61,244 nucleotides of DNA from Candidatus Peribacteria bacterium (GTDB taxonomy: Bacteria; Patescibacteriota; Gracilibacteria; Absconditabacterales; Absconditicoccaceae), in assembly GCA_031276875.1 (NCBI GenBank), contig JAISMG010000005.1, positions 1 to 61,244 of the forward strand, written 5' to 3'. A model generated the notes under the pieces. That model was not told where the DNA came from. It was given only the letters and a program-made list of their open reading frames with translations, and made no database searches. The translations under genes were made by a program, and so were the position numbers. This document shows positions 30,067-39,815 of this stretch, piece by piece; position 1 is the stretch's first letter; the number at the start of each line of letters is the position of its first letter.

Positions 30067-30735
30067 TTAGGGTACTATTCCTACTACAAATTCACCTTTT
30101 ACGCTCATTGTTCCTTCACGGAGCATTATTTCTAGTTCATCCAAACTTCCCGTTCGGAGCTGTTCAAAGTGTTTACTGATTTCTCTGGCAATACTGATTT
30201 TCCCCTGAAAGGTAAGTGTTCTCAGTTCTTCCATCAGCTTTTTTATTCTATGGACAGATTCATAAAAAAACGTAGGATGTGGACGGAGGAGTGCTTCTTT
30301 TAGAGCGGTTTTTCTGCCTTTTTTCTGAGGAAGGAAGCCAAGAAAGGTAAAAATGCTGGTATCAAATCCTGCTCAGACTACTGCGGGAATAAGTGCATTA
30401 GCACCGGGAAGGATAGTGTAGGGGAGGGGAGTTTCATTACAAAGTTGGATGAGCGATTTTCCCGGGTCGGAAAGTCCGGGAGTCCCTGCTTCAGAAAGCA
30501 TTGCAACGTTATGTTCAGTTATCAGCTTTTTGTATCTATTCATTTTACTTTGGTCGGTGAAGCTGGTCAATGCGTAAAAGTGTTTGGTTTGGGTGGGGAT
30601 ATCGTACATTGCGAAAAGTTTTTTGGCGGTTCTCGTATCTTCACAGAGAAAGATATCCAATTCCTTAAAAAGTCTGAGAGCTCTCAGCGTGATGTCTTCT
30701 TTATTTCAGATGGGAGTGGGGATGAAGTAGAGCAT
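30067..30735 (-). CDS. rsmI: 16S rRNA 2'-O-ribose C1402 methyltransferase
   Basis: A 222-residue SAM-dependent tetrapyrrole-methylase-fold enzyme that modifies the ribosomal P-site nucleotide C1402. It begins LYFIPTPIGNKEDITLRAL, followed by EDTRTAKKL, MLSEAGTPGLSDPG, LPGANALIPAVVGAG and LGFLPQKKGRK, all typical of RsmI. Two UGA codons are in frame (PIG, VVG). It starts at 30735 through the first UGA. It is shorter than the E. coli enzyme (286), lacking the C-terminal accessory domain, as often seen in CPR. It lies upstream of tgt on the same strand, 48 bases apart. Confidence 0.92.
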
Positions 30736-30834
30736 AAAAAAGAGAGAGTATAGTAAAAAAGTATTTCTTTCTTTTATTGAAAATGAGACGATTTGCAAGT
30801 ATATTAGGATTTGAGGTTAACTTTTTTTGAGTCT

Positions 30835-33219
30835 TTATTTGCTATAGGTATTGATAAATGTTATACTTTTTATCAACATCTCAAAGACGTTTGTTTTGCG
30901 TTCTTTATTCATTGGATTGATATTTAGTGGCATAAAGTTTATTTGTTGGAGAGCAAGGAGATGATTGTGGTATCGTCGCTGTTCGCTTCCTTGATACTTA
31001 TTTCCTCGAAGAAAGCGAGAAAGAATAGTAGCAACTTCTGCTATAGTAATCGTTTCATTGGGAATAAAATGTGTTTTGAGCGTTATTCCATTAGCTTGTA
31101 ATCCCATCAATCCAAGTTCACAAGCTTTAATAATGAAAGGCTGAAGTTTTTCATTGGCTTGATTAAGGTCGGAGAAGGTGGAGCATTGTTCCTTTTTTGT
31201 TCGACCAGTTGAAACTAGTTTGTTGGTTCTCTCCTTTATAAGGGCAGTAATAGTAACCATCATTTTTGCCATTTCTGCTCTTGTAAGTGGAATATGCATC
31301 GTTGATAGGTTGGCAATAGCATATGTTGATAAAGGAGGAATATCAGATTTTCACTGATACGTTTCAGTTTTTTCCCCTTTTTCTCCTTTTTCTTCACACT
31401 TATTATCATAATAACTTGGAGAGAAATCACCATTAGGACATCTATCTTTTTTCAAGGAATGTCCTCCACCTCATCAGAAAACTATGGGAGTTGAAGGTAC
31501 AGATGGAGTTGGAGTTGGAACGGGACTTGGAACGGGAACGGGACTTGGAAGTGAATTTGAGACTGGGAAAGAAGTACTATCTTCGGGGTTAGTACCTCCA
31601 TTGATTTCTGCTGCATTTGTGTATCCGTCACCATCTTCGTCTCCTGTTGGGTCTAAGACTTTTACTATTCTTTCAGTTCGTCACCAATTACCTGCCTTAT
31701 CCTGATAATCATACAACAAGGTATAGGTCCCTAAAACTGCCGTATTTACTTTTCCATAGGTTGGAACTGTTAATGTACCACTTCCATCTCCATCATCAGT
31801 TCGGCTCGCTCCCAATTCTCTATACTTATCATTTTGAAGAATTCGCAGAGGTGTGTTTCCGTGTAAGGTCACTACGGGAGGAAGTGTATCTCATTGAATT
31901 CCTCGTCTCTTTATTTGAGCTTCTGTCCGACCTGCATTGGGAGAAAGCGAGGTTTTGGTCCCATAAAAGGTATTTTTTATTGCATCTGGTTCTACACTCG
32001 CATAAGGTGGCATAGTACTGATATCAAATGCCAACTGATGATTATCATAAAAAGTCTCTTTGAACACATCATTTTTATTGATTTCTTTAGCAGAAAGTGT
32101 AGAGATAAAGCTGTTTGCTGGAAGTGTTGTTAAGTGATTATTATAAAAGGTATAAGAAAGAAATCCTTCATCAACATTAGTAATATTGCTGATATTAAAA
32201 CTATTTGCAGGCAGACTTATTAAACTATTTTGGAAAAACGTAGCACTGAGAAAATTTTTGTTTCCTGTGGTAATATTACTGGTATTAAAGCTGCCATCTG
32301 GCAAGTTCACTAATTTAGCTGATGAGAATGTGCTAGAAAAAAAATCGTTGCCTACCGTTGTAAGGTTAGTAGTATTAAAACTGCCGTTGGGGAGGCTGAG
32401 CAAAGGAGTAGCAGAAAACGTACTACCAAAAAAGTAATCTCCTACTGCTGTAACGGTACTAATATCAAAACTTCCATTAGGAAGCGTTGTTAGTGCGGTG
32501 TTGTGGAACGTATAAAAAAAGAAATCATTTCCCACAGTTGACACAGCACGCCACTCTGCATCGTCGGTAAGGGACAAAATACTTCCTGTAATCGTAGCCA
32601 AATTGACACAATTGGCAAACATCTCTTTTCCTGCCAAATTATTAGTTGTGGATGACTGAGCAATACCTTTATAAGGAATGGCAATAGGATTAGTATTTGA
32701 ACCTATCCCTATGATTTTACTTGCTGAACGATGATTTTCTGTATATCCAAACGTACCAAATGCTCTTAACCATCACCAATGCTCCTTTGTAGGCACGAGG
32801 GTAATAGTATGTATACCTGCTGAAACATTAGTCAATACCGGTCAAACAGTAGAAGCATTGACATTTTTTGATACTCCTGTAAAAATTCCTTGAGACACCC
32901 CATCCAAAAATATTTCCCAAGAATAAGGAATTTTACCAGAAAATGTAGTCTGTCCATTGGTTGGTACAATAAAATCATCATCAAAAGGCTGACGTATCGT
33001 GAACGTGAAGGACTGCGTAGTAGCAAGCGGTTGAACAAGCAATGCTTCTGGTATTTCTTCTCAAACATTTTCAACACCAATGCTCTGCAAACGTTCCGTA
33101 TACACAGATACTTCTTCCTCTACTAAGGAAAATTTTTCTCCTTGAGCAGGTAAACTAATTAAAATCCCAATTACCATCATACTTATTGTTCTTCATCGAA
33201 AGTGTTTCTTCTTGTTCAT
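30835..33219 (-). CDS. Large SLH-anchored surface protein with BspA-like repeats
   Basis: A 794-residue exported protein. A signal peptide (about 10-30) is followed by a beta-rich domain, then about ten DUF285/BspA-like repeats (residues ~195-440; units like LPNGSFDISTVT and LPANSFNISNIT), an Ig-like DUF5011-type domain (~445-530, GAS-x-TDDGDG with x = CGA, read Trp), a calcium-binding-type segment DPTGDEDGDGYTN, a Pro/Val/Ser/Thr linker (~555-580), a glycine stretch FGGGGH, and C-terminal SLH motifs (~641-794). It is probably an adhesin displayed on the wall. Nine or so UGA codons are in frame, including two adjacent ones in FGGGG. Confidence 0.85.
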
Positions 33220-33289
33220 CGTACTATTCAATATCAAAGTAAAGATTGTTAGTCAGCGTATCTTCAAGTATACAGTATTTTTCTTCTCA

Positions 33290-33364
33290 TTATCCCAACA
33301 TACTTGCAAAGGTTGTCTCCAATCCTTTAACAATATCATATTGAGTTAGTGTATGTTGTTTCAT
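33290..33364 (-). CDS. Possible 24-residue peptide
   Basis: MKQHTLTQYDIVKGLETTFA and four more residues, ending in TAA at 33290-33292. It lies between mutY and the surface-protein gene, where no other gene is seen (33220-33392). The composition is protein-like, but it may be a chance frame or the remnant of a longer gene. Confidence 0.2.
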   Translation of the reverse strand: MKQHTLTQYDIVKGLETTFASMLG

Positions 33365-33392
33365 CCGTTGATAATTGGTGTGTGTTGATGTC

Positions 33393-34235
33393 TTATTCTA
33401 CAATGTGTATAGTTCCTTTTTGTACAGTAACAATTCCTTCATCAATGAGTCCTTGCACAATCTTCTCTATATTTTTTTGGGGAAACTCGGCTTTAATGTG
33501 GTCTATGGTGAGATGAACCTTCCCATCCTGCAATGCTGTGGAACTTTCCCCTTTCATAAGGGGGGCATTAACTAACTGTTTCACAATCCATCCTCTAACT
33601 TCTCTATCTGAACCTTCAAATTTGGACTGCTTGCTTACAGATTTAATTTTGGTTGTTTTGGCTGTGAGATACAAAGCTCCATAATCCATCAATGCATTGT
33701 GCCAGTCTCTACTCCTTCACGGAGGAAGTAGCTTTTTAGCTCGTTTTTCCAATGCTGTCATCGTAATCTGTTCATCCAATTTCAACAAAAAAATTAACAC
33801 TCTTCTAATATTCGTATCAATCACGACTTCGTCCATATTCCACGCAAAAGCACAAATCGCACTCGCAGTATAGGGTCAAATTCACGGCAATGTCAAAAGT
33901 TCTTCCCTATTTTTTGGCAGTTCACTGTTGTAATGTTCTACAATTACCTTTGCACATGCTTGCAGTCTTAATGCTCTACTATTAAATCCTAATCCTGACC
34001 AATGTTTCAAAAGTTCTGGTTTAGAAATCGTTGCCAAGCTTGCATAATCGGGAATATCTTGCATCCACTGTTGCCAATAGGGAAGTACACGAAAAAGCTG
34101 TGTCTGTTGGCTCATTACCTCACAGATATGGATTGCATAGGGGTTTTTCGTATGCCTCCAAGGGAAATCCCTGCCTTCCTTTGCGTATCGACTGAGAATG
34201 TTATGCTGTATTTCGTGTATAGAAAGTATTTTCAT
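33393..34235 (-). CDS. mutY: A/G-specific adenine glycosylase-like protein lacking the Fe-S cluster
   Basis: A 280-residue HhH-GPD glycosylase that would remove adenine opposite 8-oxoguanine. ILS-x-YAKEGRDFPWR (x = CGA at 34188-34190, canonical Trp), EVMSQQTQ with the catalytic Glu region, the helix-hairpin-helix LPGIGPYTASAI (both Gly of GIG encoded by UGA) and catalytic Asp in VIDTNIRRVL are present. The four-cysteine Fe-S motif expected after MDYGALYL is absent: that region reads TAKTTKIKSVSKQSKF. The C-terminal MutT-like domain is replaced by a short winged-helix-like tail. Three UGA codons are in frame. Confidence 0.85.
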
Positions 34236-34902
34236 AATAAGATAATGTTTTAATTAACTGTTGAAATGCAGTTTAATTGTTTAACCACAAAAATCAAGTC
34301 TTTTTACAAAAAGCTTCAACTAGTTATCTACTCATTTTTTTCTTTGTTTTAATCACATATTTCTTTTATTGTACCGAAATTTACCTACTTAGTGAAATTT
34401 ACTATATATAAGTAATATAGAAAGACAAGAATAATAGGTAAATTTTATAATTAAAGCAATATAGAAATGTCAGTGGTTTTCCAAGAATAGCATTGTCATT
34501 ATATTATCTTCTTGATAGTTCCGCGAATTGTAGGCAATCCGTTCAATTATAGAGTCTTATATTTCTATAGATACTTTCTTTTACGGTTATCCTTTTATTT
34601 TTCAAGATTGTTCCTTTTTTTAATTGATAGCTTATGTTATTATAGGAGATTGTTCCATTCTTCTTTAATCATCTATAAAATATCCTAATTGAGCATTGGA
34701 GATATTCAACACATTCTTCTAGGCCAAGTATCTTATCCTGATATTTCAATAATCTTTGCTTTTTTCATTTCTTTGTTTCAATAGGTAATGAATGTCATTG
34801 TAATATGAGCTAGTAGATTTATTATTTCTCATTTTACTGACATTTCTATTTTTGTCTATTACTGTCATTTTTCTTCTGTTGTTACACTTCTTGAAAAATC
34901 AC
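34236..34902. other. AT-rich intergenic region with no recognisable gene
   Basis: About 670 bases between mutY and tRNA-Phe. I found no protein-like frame in either strand and none of the landmarks of RNase P RNA, tmRNA or SRP RNA. It could hold an unrecognised small RNA or upstream control sequence. Confidence 0.5.
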
Positions 34903-34930
34903 TTGAAATTACTCTCTGAATATCTATAGT
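34903..34930 (+). promoter_or_regulatory. Promoter of the tRNA-Phe-Ile-Pro operon
   Basis: TTGAAA (34903-34908), a 16-base spacer and TATAGT (34925-34930), 27 bases before tRNA-Phe. Confidence 0.5.
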
Positions 34931-34957
34931 ACACAAGCATATTTGTTTTTTAGAAGA

Positions 34958-35032
34958 GCCAAGGTAGCTCAGTGGTAGAGCAGAGGCCTGAAAAGCCTTG
35001 TGTCGGCAGTTCGATTCTGCCTCTTGGCACCA
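34958..35032 (+). tRNA. tRNA-Phe (GAA), CCA encoded
   Basis: GCCAAGG pairs with TCTTGGC, the anticodon loop CTGAAAA gives GAA, and the T arm is GGCAG-TTCGATT-CTGCC. ACCA ends the gene. Confidence 0.95.
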
Positions 35033-35053
35033 CTTGCAGAAAGAAAAGAGATG

Positions 35054-35129
35054 GGCGTATAGCTCAGTTGGTTAGAGCGCGTCTCTGATAAGGACGAGGT
35101 CGATGGTTCGAGTCCATCTACGCCCACCA
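35054..35129 (+). tRNA. tRNA-Ile (GAU), CCA encoded
   Basis: GGGCGTA pairs with TACGCCC, and the anticodon loop CTGATAA gives GAU. T arm GATGG-TTCGAGT-CCATC, then ACCA. Confidence 0.95.
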
Positions 35130-35170
35130 TCTCTTGAAATCAATATTGATTTCTGTAGTGATTATACAAT

Positions 35171-35244
35171 CGGGGATTAGCTCAGATGGCTAGAGTACTT
35201 GGTTTGGGACCAAGGGGTCGCGAGTTCGAGTCCCGCATCCCCGA
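35171..35244 (+). tRNA. tRNA-Pro (UGG)
   Basis: CGGGGAT pairs with ATCCCCG, the loop TTTGGGA gives anticodon UGG, and the discriminator is A. CCA is not encoded, unlike the two tRNAs before it. Confidence 0.93.
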
Positions 35245-35440
35245 ATGCATTCTTTGTTTGTATTGTATAAAAATATAGTTTGTAAAACAGCTCTTTATAT
35301 TTAGTTATATTTAGGGTTGTTTTTTATATAATGACTGTGCATTTTAAACTTTAATTCAGCGATACTTTTTCTTGCATTTTCCCTATTGTCGAATTTTTTT
35401 TAATTTCTTTTGAGATAGGTACTAATAATAGAAGATAGAA

Positions 35441-35469
35441 AAAGACCTGAAGGGATGGCTCAGGTCTTT
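35441..35469. terminator. Strong hairpin, convergent terminator
   Basis: AAAGACCTGA (35441-35450) pairs perfectly with TCAGGTCTTT (35460-35469) around a nine-base loop. It lies between the tRNA operon (plus) and the end of the repeat-protein gene (minus), so it can stop transcription from both sides. Confidence 0.8.
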
Positions 35470-35497
35470 ATCAAGTTTTTATATGGAAGGGACAGTA

Positions 35498-36502
35498 TTA
35501 CATTGTAGTAGTATTACACGTTGTTCATTGACATCTTGTGATATAAGATGTATTGCTGTATGTGGAAGTAAGTGTAATTATTCCATTATTTGTAGTAATA
35601 GAAGGTTTGTCAGAATTAGAATTTGTATACATTACTTTTTGATAGTTTTCACAAATAAGTCCTTCACAAGAAGTTAACGAAATCGGATATCATTTTAATG
35701 ATTCATAATCATCACTTACCGAAATATATACTGTTATTCATCCATCATGGGTAAGTGTGGTTATTTTTCATCATGTATATGTATTACATCACGTTCATTG
35801 ACATTTTGTGATATAAGATGTATTGCTGTATGTGGAAGTAAGTGTAATTATTCCATTATTTGTAGTAATAGAAGGTTTGTCAGAATTAGAATTTGTATAC
35901 ATTACTTTTTGATAGTTTTTACAAATAAGTCCTTCACAAGAAGTTAACGAAATCGGATATCATTTTAATGATTCATAATTACTACCTATCTTAAATGAAA
36001 AGAACGTATTCCCTACTCCTATTACTTCATCCTCTTCAATATCTATCTCTTCTCACCCTCATCATTCATTTCATCACTCATTATCTTCTCCATTACCATT
36101 TTCATCATCTTCACCTTCTCCACCACCTCAGAGACTTATTTCACTAAACATCTCAGGGAAATGGTCTAATTTATCGTTAATTTGCGATAGAAAATACGCT
36201 GTCACCAGCCATTTATCATTGTTTCCTAATTGTTTTTCAAAGCCACTGAGCACTTGAGTATGCAACTCATTGAGCTGAATATTCAAGGTCTCAACGACAC
36301 CATCTTGATTTTTCACGTGTTCAATCAACGTATCCCAATTAAGTGCCGTAAGTTGATTGTTGTTTTCGCTCGATTTTAAACTGTCTAATCCCGTCGCAGC
36401 AAAAATCGCTAATCCTCCAACTACCACCGTAGCGAGGAAAATTCCTGCACTGACCCAAGCCCTGTGATATCAAGGCTTCTGTACCTGTTGTTCTTTTTTC
36501 AT
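35498..36502 (-). CDS. Membrane-anchored protein with two near-identical 90-residue repeats
   Basis: A 334-residue protein. A short basic N-terminus and one membrane helix (about 15-38) precede a helical region (40-125), an acidic/glycine linker (GGGEGEDDENGNGEDNEGG) whose Gly residues are largely UGA-encoded, and two tandem domains containing YESLKGYPISLTSCEGLIC. Each repeat has four cysteines (SCEGLIC and CQG-xx-CNT), likely disulfides in an exported domain. The C-terminus ends right after repeat two. More than ten UGA codons are in frame, so the standard code shows only a 99-residue piece. I know no family; a surface adhesin is plausible. Confidence 0.7.
35523..35709. repeat. Direct repeat copy 1 (codes for the second 90-residue unit)
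   Basis: About 187 bases nearly identical to 35793-35979, offset by 270 bases (90 codons). Only a few bases differ, implying recent duplication or gene conversion. Confidence 0.9.
35793..35979. repeat. Direct repeat copy 2 (codes for the first 90-residue unit)
   Basis: Partner of 35523-35709; the units are joined by a less conserved 83-base spacer encoding the glycine-rich end of the domain. Confidence 0.9.
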
Positions 36503-36526
36503 AGATTAAAATAAAGAAAATTAAAA

Positions 36527-36548
36527 GCACCCAAATCAATGTGGGTGC
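36527..36548 (-). promoter_or_regulatory. Leader hairpin before the repeat-protein gene
   Basis: GCACCC (36527-36532) pairs with GGGTGC (36543-36548). On the minus strand it is followed by TTTTAATTTT, so it resembles a weak intrinsic terminator 25 bases upstream of the ATG at 36502. The rest of 36549-36824 holds no clear gene; a TTGCATTTTTCCTCTATATT element lies at about 36755. Confidence 0.35.
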
Positions 36549-36824
36549 CTAATAATCAATAAGTTTCAAGCAGATTGAACTCTATAAGATTAAATCCACA
36601 CGACTTAGGTGCTTCATTTTCTTATAGATGAAACAGACACAAAAAACCTTGTGAACAGTATTCTGCTTGAAATTGTATTATTAGGCGATACCACTTATAT
36701 GGATTTTAGAAAGGATTGCAAATTAAAATACAAAAAAATGTATCTTCTTTCTCTTGCATTTTTCCTCTATATTCCTATTCCTACAGAAGGTAAATTCAGC
36801 TTTATTTCTTTTCTTATATGAACT

Positions 36825-37268
36825 ATGACATTTATCGTAATTGGTGCAGCACTTGCTATCATTTTGGCTACCTTGGGAGTGACGATTGGGCAAGGACGAA
36901 TTACCAAAACTTCTATGAAAAATCTGGGAGTCAATCCCGAACTCTCTGGGACATTAACAATGATGACTATTCTCGGAGTAGCATTGGTAGAGTCGTGTGC
37001 AATTTATGGATTGATTGTCGCTTTCCAAATCCTCAATGCGACAGAAATTTCACGACTTTCTGCGTTAGCTGCTGGATTGACGGTGGGAATTCCTGCGATG
37101 ATTGTCGGATTAGTGGAAGGAAGTATTGCGAAAGCTGCGATGGACGCTCTACTGAGAAATCCAGAAGCCAAAGGAAAAATTATGACCTCAATGATTATTT
37201 TTATTGCGTTGATTGAATCGTGTGCGATTTATGGATTGATTATTGCTTTTAGGATTTTAGGAAGTTAG
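36825..37268 (+). CDS. atpE: ATP synthase subunit c, duplicated double-hairpin form
   Basis: A 147-residue proteolipid with four membrane helices: two consecutive c-subunit hairpins. Each second helix carries ESCAIYGLI with an ion-binding Glu, E56 and E131. The second hairpin has the loop LLRNPEAKGK, the usual c-subunit polar loop (R-x-PE); the first has MKNLGVNPELSG. Ordinary bacterial c subunits are one hairpin of about 75-90 residues, so this is a tandem fusion with both carboxylates kept, reminiscent of V-type K subunits. It is followed by atpF. Confidence 0.88.
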   Translation: MTFIVIGAALAIILATLGVTIGQGRITKTSMKNLGVNPELSGTLTMMTILGVALVESCAIYGLIVAFQILNATEISRLSALAAGLTVGIPAMIVGLVEGSIAKAAMDALLRNPEAKGKIMTSMIIFIALIESCAIYGLIIAFRILGS

Positions 37269-37302
37269 TAGTCAGATTTTTTATTCTTTTCATTGTAAAG
37301 CT

Positions 37303-37785
37303 ATGGACATCAAACGAGACCTCTTAATTGCACAAATTGTCAATTTTGCTATCCTGTTTTTTCTGGCGAAATGGCTGTTTGGCGATAAGATTATCAGAGC
37401 GATAGAAGAAAGAAAACAGCTTATCAAAAAGCTGAAACTAGCTGATGATGAATATGTGAGGATGATTGATTTGGCGAAAAACGAGAGTAATAAAATCATT
37501 CTTCACGCTAACAAAACGAAAGAAACATTGCTCACTGAAGGAAAAATATTGGCGGATGAGGAGAGAAAAAAGGTATTGGATTTGGCTATCAGTAAAGGAG
37601 AAGTGATTGTCCAAGATGCAGAAGCCAAAGGAAAAAGAATGCTGAAAGATTTAGAAGCTCAGCGGACGGAAGCAATCACCTCTACTACACAATTAGTGGT
37701 GCATAAACTGCTCAATACTCACGAAGAATTAAAAGAGGAGTATTTGCAGACCATAGCCAAAGAATTGAAAACTGTGAAGAAATAA
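37303..37785 (+). CDS. atpF: ATP synthase subunit b
   Basis: A 160-residue stator subunit: one N-terminal membrane helix (about 8-26, LIAQIVNFAILFFLAKWLF) followed by a long charged coiled coil containing AKNESNKIILHANKTKE. The typical b-subunit beginning, NF-xILFFLAKWLF, is clear. No UGA. Genes for delta, alpha, gamma, beta and epsilon do not follow; instead an ATPase gene with a duplicated copy of the 3' end of atpF lies downstream, so the operon was interrupted or ends here. Confidence 0.88.
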   Translation: MDIKRDLLIAQIVNFAILFFLAKWLFGDKIIRAIEERKQLIKKLKLADDEYVRMIDLAKNESNKIILHANKTKETLLTEGKILADEERKKVLDLAISKGEVIVQDAEAKGKRMLKDLEAQRTEAITSTTQLVVHKLLNTHEELKEEYLQTIAKELKTVKK

Positions 37786-37790
37786 GAGAT
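37731..37790 (+). repeat. 60-base direct repeat, copy 1 (3' end of atpF)
   Basis: AAAAGAGGAGTATTTGCAGA through AATAAGAGAT recurs at 39167-39226 with two differences. This copy encodes the last 18 codons and stop of atpF. Confidence 0.9.
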
Positions 37791-37831
37791 TGAAGTTATT
37801 TCAGAGTTCTAAAATTATTATCATAAAAAAC

Positions 37832-37859
37832 TTGCATTTCCTAAAATTTTTCTTATACT
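37832..37859 (+). promoter_or_regulatory. Promoter of the DUF4143-type ATPase gene
   Basis: TTGCAT (37832-37837), a 16-base spacer and TATACT (37854-37859), 85 bases before the ATG at 37945. Confidence 0.6.
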
Positions 37860-37944
37860 ATACGTAATATTAAATATTTAATATACCATACTATATGATT
37901 TATTAAATATTTAGTATACTTTATTATACTATTTATTACATAAA

Positions 37945-39129
37945 ATGTATACTAGAAAAGTTATAGAAAAGATAAAGCCATTTCTTACAACACACGACGT
38001 TTTGTTATTTTATTGAGCGAGACAAGTGGGAAAAACAAGTATTATGAAAATCATTCAACAAGATGTAAAAGGAAAATCGGCTTTTTTTGACTTGGAAAAT
38101 CCAAAACGACTTGAACTGTTAAATAGTAATTTTGAAATTTTTATAGAGTATCTCAAAATTGCATATGCTTGGACAGAAACAGAAGATATCGTAATTTTTA
38201 TAGATGAAATTCAGTATTTAAATCATCCAACGAGTTTTTTAAAATATCTGTATGACCATTATGAGCATATAAAATTTATTGTTTCTGGTAGTTCTACTCT
38301 GGATATTAGAGGAAAGCTGAAAGATAGTCTGGTGGGAAGACTCATTAAATTTGAGATTTTTCCTTTGAGCTTTGAAGAATTTTTAATTTTTAAATGAAAA
38401 GATACGCTAGCTAACGTAGTTTGAACGAGTCAAAAATTAGCTCTTATCAATGATGAAATAAGACATTATTATGAAGAATATGCAAAATTCTGAGGATATC
38501 CAAAAATCGTTCTGACTCCAGATTTTTTCACCAAAAAAGAATATTTAAAGCAGATTTTTCAAATGTATGTTCAAAAAGACATCAAAGATATTGGAAAAAT
38601 TAGGGAAGTAGACAAGTTTAACAAGCTCTTAAAACTTTTAGCAGAACAAAGTTGAAATCTGGTGAATATTACGGAAATTTCAAAAGTATTGGAAATCTCA
38701 AAAATCACCTTGAATGAATGGTTGTTTTTACTTGAAAGTACGTTTGTTATCCGTTTAATTAAGCCTTTTTTTACTAGTATTAGGGGAGAAATTACCAAAA
38801 TGCCCAAAGTCTTTTTTATTGATAATGGTTTGAGAAATTTTATCAATGATAATTATGAAATAGGATGAAATAGCTTTGAGAATACGTTTTTTGCATATAT
38901 CAATAATGCATATAAAGCAGAGAATATTAATTTTTATAGAACGCAAGACAAACAAGAAATAGATTTTGTATTGGATGGTAAGCCTTTTGAATTGAAACTT
39001 GGATATAATGGAAATAATGTAACTGCTTTGAATAATTTTGAAGAAAAGTATGCCAAAAAATGAACAGTGATTACTTTAGAACAAAGAAAAAATGAAAGAT
39101 ATAACATTTTGTTCCCTTGGGAAGTATAA
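37945..39129 (+). CDS. AAA+ ATPase with DUF4143-like C-terminal domain, copy 1
   Basis: A 394-residue protein of the ATP-binding/DUF4143 family. Walker A is GARQVGKTS (residues 24-32, first Gly from UGA), Walker B is IVIFIDEIQYL, sensor SGSSTLDI. The DUF4143 part contains FGGYPKIVLTP, a winged-helix-like region and TKMPKVFFIDNGLRNF, ending with a nuclease-like fold piece (QEIDFVLDGKPFELK). Seven UGA codons are in frame, so it has lived in this code. The function of this family is unclear; it is abundant in CPR and archaea. It sits between duplicated atpF ends. A paralogue lies at 57613-58800. Confidence 0.85.
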
Positions 39130-39166
39130 CATTCTATCATACTGGAGTTGATAGTTGGTCCTCTTT

Positions 39167-39226
39167 AAAAGAGGAGTATTTGCAGACCATAGCCAAAGCA
39201 TTGAAAACTGTGAAAAAATAAGAGAT
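39167..39226 (+). repeat. 60-base direct repeat, copy 2 (truncated atpF end)
   Basis: Partner of 37731-37790, encoding an orphan piece of the atpF C-terminus with its own TAA. It lies 38 bases after the ATPase gene. The following 39227-39345 shows no gene. Confidence 0.9.
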
Positions 39227-39345
39227 ATGTATTCTTTTTGATTTTTCTGATAATAGGACTTGAAAAAGGAGAGTAAATTCATAAACTACCCGACAAGTAA
39301 AATACTCTAAAAAGTAGATTTTTAATCTCTTATACCTAATTACAA

Positions 39346-39792
39346 ATGAAACTGCATACAATGCAAAAATCCAAAGGCTACAAAGAAAAAGCCAGACCAC
39401 TTGGAAGAGGAAATGCTTCCAAAGGAAACTACTCTGGAAAAGGACACAAAGGGCAAAAAGCCAGAAGTGGAAAAACTATCCGCCCGTTCTTTGAAGGAGG
39501 ACAAACTTCTTTAGTTCAGAGAATGCCAAAAGCCAAAGGATTTAAAAGATACTATAAACTCGTGGATACCTACAACGTTATCAATGTGGCTTCTCTCGAA
39601 AAAGATGCCAGAATTACCACAGAAGTAAACAAAGAAATTCTCAAATCTACTGGATACCTCAAACATCCTACCGCTTTGGTGAAAATCCTCGGAAATGGTG
39701 AATTGACCAAAGCACTCAGCTTTTCTGGTATCGAAAAATTCACTACTTCAGCCAAAGAAAAAATCCAAAAAGCTGGTGGAACTATCGCATAA
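39346..39792 (+). CDS. rplO: Ribosomal protein uL15
   Basis: A 148-residue large-subunit protein. The basic glycine-rich N-terminal tail RPLGRGNASKGNYSGKGHKG, followed by QKARSGKTIRPFFEGGQT and QRMPKAKGF, is diagnostic of L15. The globular C-terminus is of normal length. No UGA, and Arg is encoded by AGA almost throughout. It is separated from the usual spc ribosomal operon; yebC follows 23 bases later. Confidence 0.95.
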   Translation: MKLHTMQKSKGYKEKARPLGRGNASKGNYSGKGHKGQKARSGKTIRPFFEGGQTSLVQRMPKAKGFKRYYKLVDTYNVINVASLEKDARITTEVNKEILKSTGYLKHPTALVKILGNGELTKALSFSGIEKFTTSAKEKIQKAGGTIA

Positions 39793-39815
39793 ATTTTATT
39801 CTTTTCCTCATTCCT

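Noticed and set aside
34236-34902. RNase P RNA, tmRNA or SRP RNA in the AT-rich gap
   Set aside because: None of the conserved landmarks of these RNAs could be found on either strand.
35523-35979. CRISPR array
   Set aside because: Only two units of about 187 bases, both coding for a protein domain; no short repeats with variable spacers anywhere in the window.
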